Source: Calditrichaceae bacterium
Lineage (GTDB): Bacteria > Calditrichota > Calditrichia > Calditrichales > Calditrichaceae
Direction: 5' to 3'
Assembly: GCA_030592985.1 (NCBI GenBank)
Contig: JAUVIB010000014.1
Location: forward strand, 1-17,967
Length of the DNA stretch: 17,967 nt
Part shown: positions 8,042 to 12,759 of the stretch, piece after piece
How the letters are laid out: each line of letters starts with the position of its first letter
How positions within the stretch are numbered: the first letter of the stretch is position 1
Translations under genes and position numbers: made by a program
The notes under the pieces: generated by a model
Databases searched by the model: none
What the model was told of the DNA's origin: nothing
Seen by the model: only the letters and a program-made list of their open reading frames with translations

Positions 8042-8310
8042 GAACAGAATCTCGAAATACTTGGTATAGGGTAAAAGTAGGGCCTTAAATTGAATACTGT
8101 CATCACCCTTTGCATTATTATCTTTAACTTATCAATGTCTATCCCTTATCCTATACCTTTTTACTTTATAAATTCTATCTTATAACTATTCATAGACGCT
8201 GAATATTCACACCAACAAAGGAATAATGAATAACGGTTGAAAATTTTTTTAAAATCAGCCTGTCCTGAACTTGATGTGGGATTAGTCGTTGTTCGATATT
8301 TGTTTTTTTA

Positions 8311-8352
8311 TTAAAAATTGTCCATGGGACTCCTTCGGAGAAATTCCGACAA
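8311..8352 (-). terminator. Terminator-like hairpin downstream of the MarR gene
   Basis: Read on the minus strand, TTGTC (8352-8348) pairs with GACAA (8322-8318) and encloses a second stem CTCC-GAA-GGAG; the outer arm runs straight into a T-run (A-run at 8313-8317 on the plus strand). It starts 11 bases after the MarR stop and would end the minus-strand operon. In the remainder of the convergent gap (8042-8310) I see only A+T-rich sequence and a weak GGTATAGG/CCTATACC pair, and no gene. Confidence 0.5.
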
Positions 8353-8363
8353 CCGCAGATGGA

Positions 8364-8813
8364 TTATTTATCTAATATCCGTAAAATATTGTTTTTAATT
8401 TTTTGTATGGTTGATATCATACTATTCACTTCTTTGTCAGACAGGCCATGTGTAACAGATGCGACAAAGCTTTTACCAACTTCATTTGCTTTATGAATTA
8501 CATCTTTACCTGCTTCTGTAATTGTAATTAAATTTAATCTTCTATCCGCCGGATATTTTTTACGGGCCACATAATTATTTTTTTCCAGGTTATCAATAAT
8601 CCGTGTAGTAGTTGAATTATCACGCAAACTTTGTTCGGATAACGTTTGCATTGAAACCCTATCATTTTCTAACAAAAGATTTAGTATGCCTACCTGTTCC
8701 ATAGTAAGATTTATATCGTTTTTATGTAATAATCTACTATATGCTTTTCGTGATAAATATCCGGTTGTTCCAATATGATATGTAGCAGATTCCATTCTAA
8801 AGGGCTTAGTCAA
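8364..8813 (-). CDS. MarR family transcriptional regulator
   Basis: This is a winged-helix regulator of about 149 residues. It has an N-terminal dimerisation helix (GYLSRKAYSRLL), LTMEQVGILNLL, and the helix-turn-helix MQTLSEQSLRDNSTTTRIID. The wing has the conserved ADRRLNLITITEAGK (Asp-Arg-Arg), and a C-terminal dimerisation helix follows. Starts are ambiguous: TTG at 8825, TTG at 8813 and ATG at 8795 are in frame. I choose 8813 because GGAG lies 6 bases before it. It is the last gene of a minus-strand cluster, 83 bases after the duplicated-domain lipoprotein, and probably controls that cluster and itself. The intervening gap carries an imperfect inverted repeat, so a secondary promoter is possible. 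The ligand cannot be read from the sequence; no obvious redox Cys is present. Confidence 0.88.
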   Translation of the reverse strand: MTKPFRMESATYHIGTTGYLSRKAYSRLLHKNDINLTMEQVGILNLLLENDRVSMQTLSEQSLRDNSTTTRIIDNLEKNNYVARKKYPADRRLNLITITEAGKDVIHKANEVGKSFVASVTHGLSDKEVNSMISTIQKIKNNILRILDK

Positions 8814-8844
8814 TATGTACTCCAAATAAAACTTCTTTTTACGG

Positions 8845-8879
8845 TGTACATAAATTTAACAAATTTTTAATTATGTGCA
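8845..8879 (-). promoter_or_regulatory. Candidate MarR operator / secondary promoter
   Basis: TGTACATAA (8845-8853) and TTATGTGCA (8871-8879) are inverted repeats matching at 8 of 9 positions, located just upstream of the MarR gene. The arm TATGTGCAA recurs at 11331-11339 in the leader of the ferric-reductase-like gene, so both control regions share a 9-mer. A weak GTTG-N19-TAAATTTA promoter-like pair overlaps it on the minus strand. Binding is inferred, not shown. Confidence 0.35.
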
Positions 8880-8908
8880 ACCGGAAAAATTGCACTTTGT
8901 AATACTTT

Positions 8909-9658
8909 TTATTTTGTACCCGGACTTTCATACTGTCCCATCCAAAAAACACCAACCGGAAAAAGTTGATAGCTTGTTAGTTTATTCTTAACAAAAGGCA
9001 GCTCGTTTAGTATAATATGAGCGCTTTCTTCATCATCTGCGTTTACATAATAAACCATGCTGGGGATAAAACTTTTCCCGCTGCTGTAGCCTTCAATATC
9101 GAGGTAAGCATTTTCAATTTGACCCGTTTGCCATAATTCCAATGTTTTATCATTTTGCTTCTGAAGATTTTTCAGAATATCGTCTTTGCTGCCCTGTGTA
9201 TTGAATACAGCCGCAAAAGATTTTTTTGTACCGATTACATTTAAAGCATCTGTATTCCGGCCCAGGTATTTTTGACCAACACGATAAAGTGTGTATGATG
9301 AAATCCTATTTTTTACAAATAACATATTATCTAAATAAACTTTAGCTGCCTGCTTATCTTTAGCTTTAATAATAAATGAAATGTCCGGGAATTGTTCTCC
9401 GGTAGAAAATTCAGCATCAGGATTAAGATAAATATTCTCAACAATATCTTTTTCCCATAAATCATTTAACTCTTGAGCCTGTTTTGTAAGGGAACTTAAA
9501 ACATGTTCTTTATCCATTGTCTCCCAATGCCAGACGACAGCATAATTATATCTCCCTTTATATGTTTCCTTAACTTGATCTGCCTGTTGTTTGTTCTGGC
9601 ATGATAGCATATAAAATGATAAAATTAGAATCACTGAATAAATTAATGACTTATACAT
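8909..9658 (-). CDS. Lipoprotein with two YCII/muconolactone-isomerase-like domains
   Basis: This 249-residue lipoprotein has the lipobox MLSC (Cys20). A GGGGGA ribosome site precedes the ATG by about 8 bases. The mature part is an internal duplication. Repeat 1 (about 38-134) and repeat 2 (about 146-241) share LxxLW...IxENxYL, then a strand, then AxxxLxxxxFVKNxxxSYxLxxVGxxxxG. The helix-strand order and the [M/L]-L-[P/F]-F-x-x-x-x-x-x-Y-x-L ending resemble dimeric ferredoxin-like folds such as YCII or muconolactone delta-isomerase, so the two halves may form a pseudo-dimer. No catalytic residue common to known enzymes is evident; a periplasmic small-molecule or heme-related binding role is conceivable. 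It lies 18 bases after the cytochrome gene in the same operon. Confidence 0.7.
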   Translation of the reverse strand: MYKSLIYSVILILSFYMLSCQNKQQADQVKETYKGRYNYAVVWHWETMDKEHVLSSLTKQAQELNDLWEKDIVENIYLNPDAEFSTGEQFPDISFIIKAKDKQAAKVYLDNMLFVKNRISSYTLYRVGQKYLGRNTDALNVIGTKKSFAAVFNTQGSKDDILKNLQKQNDKTLELWQTGQIENAYLDIEGYSSGKSFIPSMVYYVNADDEESAHIILNELPFVKNKLTSYQLFPVGVFWMGQYESPGTK

Positions 9659-9676
9659 TAATATTCCCCCAAACGA

Positions 9677-10024
9677 TTATTTCTTAATTTCTTTCTTAGT
9701 TTTAGACATAATATATTCAATTGCAGCTTTTATCTGTTTTTCTGTACAATCGGTGCAACCTCCCTTTATCTCATGTCTTTTCGTACCTTCGTTTATATGT
9801 TTTGTCATAACAGGTAAACCCTGTTCAAAAAACACTTCCCAATCATCCCAATCACCCATTTTCGGTGCGCCTGTCATCCATCCTTTAAAACCGCCGGTAT
9901 GGCATGAAGAGCAGGTTTTATCAAATAAAATTTTGCCGATGTTTTCTTCATCTTGAACTAAAAATGAATTAGCGCCTATAATCAGACTGCTTAAAATAAA
10001 AATAACTACAAATAATATCTTCAT
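9677..10024 (-). CDS. c5-like monoheme cytochrome c, periplasmic
   Basis: I use the ATG at 10024, preceded by AGGGGGA; a longer reading from 10045 has no ribosome site. The 115-residue product has a signal peptide or N-terminal anchor (MKILFVVIFILSSLIIGANS) and one heme c site, CSSCH at 38-42. The GAPKMGDWDDW segment and a GGCTDCTEKQIKAAIEYIM tail match the cytochrome c5 family, including its C-terminal cysteine pair (Cys90, Cys93). In c5 the sixth heme ligand is the Met of an MPPKGG motif. Here the same position reads HEIKGG, so His84 replaces Met, suggesting bis-His ligation and a lower potential. It probably carries electrons to or from the membrane flavohemoprotein encoded 26 bases upstream. 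Confidence 0.85.
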   Translation of the reverse strand: MKILFVVIFILSSLIIGANSFLVQDEENIGKILFDKTCSSCHTGGFKGWMTGAPKMGDWDDWEVFFEQGLPVMTKHINEGTKRHEIKGGCTDCTEKQIKAAIEYIMSKTKKEIKK

Positions 10025-10050
10025 ATTTCCCCCTTGTATTATCATAAAAT

Positions 10051-11304
10051 TTATCTGAAACTGAATTCCTCAAAATGAATATCGTTAATTGATACTCCTT
10101 TCTGGAGTAATTGTTTAATATAACTTTCCCGCATGGCTTCGGGTCCGCATATAAGTATAGAAGTATTTTTAAGTTCAACGCTTTTATACATTTTGTCAAT
10201 TGAAAAAAGGCCCTGATTTTCCGTATCACTTAATACAAAATTTAAGGTTGGTTTTTTAGCGGCAATATTTTCAATTTCTTCCTTATAACTGGCTTGTCCA
10301 ATTGTTTTAACACTCCAAACCAAGGTAACATCATATTCATTATCAACTTCTTTTAAAAAGGATAAAAAAGGAGTGATTCCAATTCCACCGGCCAACCATA
10401 GTTGTTTCTTATATTTTACTTTTTTGAAATTAAAACATCCAAACGGGCCTTCAACCTTTGCTGAAGTTCCTTCTTTTAAGGAAGTTTGTAAATCGGCGGT
10501 GTAATCTCCTAACGCTTTTACAGTAAGCCTTAAATTGTCATCAGAGGAATATCCACTAATTGTAAAAGGGTGCGGTTCATTTTTATTTATATTTTCAAAC
10601 GAGATAAATGCAAATTGTCCTGCCTCAAAAACCAGTTTTTTATTTAATGGTTTTAGAAGGATTTCCATCATATCATTTTTAAAACGTTTTATTGCGACTA
10701 CATCATAATTCAATTTTTTATTAAAAATATTATACAGGAATGCTCTGTAAAACCAGGCGACTATACCGATCAAAGCCATTAAATATACATATGTTCGTAC
10801 AATCGGCAATTGACTTGTAAGTGTAGGAACGTTGAGTGAATGAGCAATTCCCATTAAATAGAAAAATCCCATTAGTTTATGAAAAATCACCCATTTATGG
10901 TATTTAAATTTTCTTTTAAATAGGGGAGATGCTGCTATTATTACTCCAATTAGTATTAAAACAAGTGAGTAAAATCCCAATGGTTTGCCAATTGTATATA
11001 TCGGGTCTCGTGGAACCACAATAAAATGAAAAAGAAGAAGTACAATTGCAATCACTCCGGATCTTCTATGTATTAAATACATTTTATCCAATCCGCCAAA
11101 TATTTTCTCAACCCATCGTGCTCTTGTAGCCATTAAAAAGTTTGCGGCAAAAACTGTTACAACCCAAGACGAAAATACTTCTCCGGCAATATGTTTAGAG
11201 CTGTATTCATAACTTCCGTTATACAAATACATATCTATCAGCCAAAAAATAAAATGAATTGCAATAATAATAGGAAAGTATATTTCTTGTTTTAAAATTC
11301 GCAT
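10051..11304 (-). CDS. Ferric-reductase-like membrane heme / FAD / NAD(P)H oxidoreductase
   Basis: This 417-residue protein has an N-terminal six-helix ferric-reductase-type transmembrane domain (about 1-195). Paired histidines sit on two helices, His79/His93 and His142/His155, spaced 13 and 12 residues as expected for two stacked b hemes. A ferredoxin-NADP+ reductase-like module follows, with the FAD motif HPFTIS (245-250), EGPFG (285-289), the nucleotide-binding GGIGITP (306-312), CGPEAM (386-391) and a C-terminal FEEFSFR. It should move electrons from cytoplasmic NAD(P)H through FAD and heme to an acceptor at the outer face of the membrane: iron, quinone, oxygen or, given the next gene, cytochrome c. 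The start is supported by GAGGGG 5-6 bases upstream. It is the first gene of the four-gene minus-strand cluster. Confidence 0.85.
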   Translation of the reverse strand: MRILKQEIYFPIIIAIHFIFWLIDMYLYNGSYEYSSKHIAGEVFSSWVVTVFAANFLMATRARWVEKIFGGLDKMYLIHRRSGVIAIVLLLFHFIVVPRDPIYTIGKPLGFYSLVLILIGVIIAASPLFKRKFKYHKWVIFHKLMGFFYLMGIAHSLNVPTLTSQLPIVRTYVYLMALIGIVAWFYRAFLYNIFNKKLNYDVVAIKRFKNDMMEILLKPLNKKLVFEAGQFAFISFENINKNEPHPFTISGYSSDDNLRLTVKALGDYTADLQTSLKEGTSAKVEGPFGCFNFKKVKYKKQLWLAGGIGITPFLSFLKEVDNEYDVTLVWSVKTIGQASYKEEIENIAAKKPTLNFVLSDTENQGLFSIDKMYKSVELKNTSILICGPEAMRESYIKQLLQKGVSINDIHFEEFSFR

Positions 11305-11351
11305 AATGTCCCCTCACATTATTTAGTTTGTATGTGCAATATTTGTAGATA

Positions 11352-11383
11352 CAAAGATATATGTAAACGACTAATTAGTCAAA
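11352..11383 (-). promoter_or_regulatory. Bacteroidota-type promoter with palindromic operator in its spacer
   Basis: On the minus strand, TTTG (11383-11380) and TATCTTTG (11359-11352) are separated by 20 bases, fitting the Bacteroidota sigma consensus TTTG / TAnnTTTG. The spacer contains GACTAATTAGTC (11369-11380), a perfect 12-bp palindrome suited to a dimeric winged-helix repressor. A second pair, TTTGTAT (11327-11333) and ATACAAA (11349-11355), overlaps the likely transcription start. The site lies about 50-80 bases before the ferric-reductase-like start codon. MarR binding here is inferred. Confidence 0.6.
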
Positions 11384-11788
11384 TATTTTTTGACAACCAC
11401 TCATTCTGTTAATAAACATACCTGAATAGATATTATTTTCTCGGAATTAAAGGGCAAAACAGATGTTTTGTCCATATTATAAATAATCATAAACTTTCAT
11501 CGGTTTGATCCTTCTTCCAATCTGGACATCCAATTCATCTTTTAAAAAACAACCTAATCATTGTTCCATAATTTATTTGAATGTACACCGAAAATGTATA
11601 AATTGATTTATGTAAATCATTAAAAATATGTATTTTATGTATGTAAACATTTTGAAAATATAGATGGAAAATAGTTTCTCATTTAACCCTATCCCCCAAC
11701 CCCTTTCCCTAAAAAAATAGGGCAAGTGGAGAAATGTTGCTAAATTTGCCTTGTAATGGATTAAAAAGCCCCTTCCCTTTTTATGTAA

Positions 11789-11974
11789 CAATGTCATTAA
11801 GTTAACGTTATTTGTTTTACACCATGATACGATACCTTTTTCATAATAAAAAAAAAGAAAGTTCCCTGAGCTTGTCGAAGGGACGATGGGGCTTCGACAA
11901 GCTCAGCCACCTTACTAATCTAATTTTGTACGAATTGATCTTATTAAAATATAATCCTTAACTTAATGACATTG
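11789..11974. mobile_element. 186-bp MITE with IS4-like ends and 11-bp target duplication
   Basis: Perfect 17-bp terminal inverted repeats CAATGTCATTAAGTTAA (11789-11805) and TTAACTTAATGACATTG (11958-11974) are bordered by the direct repeat TTTTTATGTAA at 11778-11788 and 11975-11985. Removing the element and one copy of the 11-mer rebuilds the outer palindrome. There is no transposase. An 11-bp duplication and AATGYC...AGTTAA ends are reminiscent of the IS4 family, by recall of IS4 ends. Confidence 0.8.
11866..11906. repeat. Perfect 15-bp-stem hairpin inside the MITE
   Basis: CTGAGCTTGTCGAAG (11866-11880) and CTTCGACAAGCTCAG (11892-11906) pair perfectly around an 11-base loop. This sequence is a well-known type of dispersed palindrome in environmental bacterial genomes (general knowledge). 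It lies almost at the centre of the 186-bp element. No clear target duplication flanks it, so it may be an integral part of the element or an old insertion. Confidence 0.75.
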
Positions 11975-12244
11975 TTTTTATGTAAGGAAAGGGATTTAGG
12001 AATGGGTTAAAAAATGCAGATAAGACAAATACATTTTTAACTCATTGTAAAATATGTTTTTAAGGGCTTAGACTAATAGGAATGCACTTTTGGGAGATAT
12101 GTAAAAAATGGGGGACATTCAATTCCATAATTTATTTGATGTTTTATTGGCAAATTTTAGTTATATTCTTTTCATATCCAAAAAATTTATTAGGCCCGGT
12201 AAATATTAATCTCTTCAAGGCAATCAAATCATAGGGAAAAATTA

Positions 12245-12619
12245 GTGAGAAATTTAATATCAATTTTGTTTCTCTTTTGTTTAATAGGTTGTTCAGTTTT
12301 TGAAGAAGATAAAAAAACAAGAATTATACCGGCAGAATCTGTAAAAGAAATTACCATTTCAGGCAGATCCGTTAACTTCAATGTTTCTTGTAGGATTCCT
12401 ACGCCTTGCTGGGAATTTTACAAATATGAAGAAACGGTTGACGAAACATATTATTTTATTAAATTTTTCGCAAAGATAACAGATCAGGCTGTATGTCCGC
12501 AAGTTGTTTCTTCACTCGATGCATACTATAAAGTAAATGTTCTTAAAAACGGTGAATACATTTTTCACTTTTTTCAAAATGATACAACCGGTTTAGATAC
12601 GATTATTGTTATTCAATAA
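12245..12619 (+). CDS. Small cysteine-containing lipoprotein of unknown function
   Basis: It starts at GTG, with AGGG about 8 bases upstream; there is no alternative ATG before the signal sequence. The 124-residue product has a compact lipoprotein signal (MRNLISILFLFCLIGC, Cys16 lipidated). The mature part is one small beta-rich domain with Cys49, Cys55 and Cys84 in the contexts SCRIPTPCWEFYKYE and AVCPQVV, which suggests a disulfide-stabilised periplasmic fold. It ends YIFHFFQNDTTGLDTIIVIQ. I do not recognise the family. It precedes a periplasmic-sensor histidine kinase on the same strand, separated by a 140-base gap that contains two hairpins. It could be an accessory envelope protein of that system, but nothing in the sequence proves a link. 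Confidence 0.7.
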   Translation: MRNLISILFLFCLIGCSVFEEDKKTRIIPAESVKEITISGRSVNFNVSCRIPTPCWEFYKYEETVDETYYFIKFFAKITDQAVCPQVVSSLDAYYKVNVLKNGEYIFHFFQNDTTGLDTIIVIQ

Positions 12620-12652
12620 TTGTAATGGGTCAGTAGATTGGGAATTTGGAAC

Positions 12653-12691
12653 GAATTGACTGTGTCAATTCAGCATCGACATAGTCGATGC
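12653..12691 (+). terminator. Tandem double hairpin between lipoprotein and kinase genes
   Basis: Two perfect 8-bp stems with 3-base loops stand one base apart: GAATTGAC-TGT-GTCAATTC (12653-12671) and GCATCGAC-ATA-GTCGATGC (12673-12691). They follow the lipoprotein stop by 33 bases and end 68 bases before the chosen kinase start. No T-run follows, so this may be a terminator, an attenuator or an mRNA processing element. A potential upstream ATG at 12688 falls inside the second stem. Confidence 0.5.
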
Positions 12692-12759
12692 ACTCCAAAA
12701 ACAACATTACTTCCCAAACCACTGAGGGATTACCAATAATTTGTTTAGAGGAAAAATTA

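Larger units (their letters stand above)
11682..12011. repeat. Outer interrupted inverted repeat in the 11384-12244 gap
   Basis: TTTAACCC (11682-11689) and GGGTTAAA (12004-12011) are inverted, as are CCCTTTCC (11701-11708) and GGAAAGGG (11986-11993). This is an older palindromic repeat now split by the 186-bp element at 11789-11974. The left arm resembles the 'CCCCCAACCCCTTTCCCT' type intergenic repeat common in environmental genomes (from general knowledge). A 17-bp direct repeat, TTCCATAATTTATTTGA, lies outside it at 11564-11580 and 12123-12139. I see no gene in 11384-12244. Confidence 0.55.

Noticed and set aside
9969..10229. 86-residue minus-strand frame across the cytochrome/ferric-reductase junction
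   Set aside because: It overlaps two well-supported genes on the same strand in a different frame.
11573..11797. 74-residue minus-strand frame
   Set aside because: It is made of repeat arms and A+T-rich sequence and runs into the MITE; the product has no protein-like character.
11866..11906. Hairpin as a terminator for a nearby gene
   Set aside because: It is more than 500 bases from any stop codon, has no T-run, and matches a dispersed palindrome type.
12688..12759. Upstream ATG extending the histidine kinase by 24 residues
   Set aside because: It starts inside a perfect hairpin, lacks a ribosome site and would bury the signal peptide; the ATG at 12760 has a good site.
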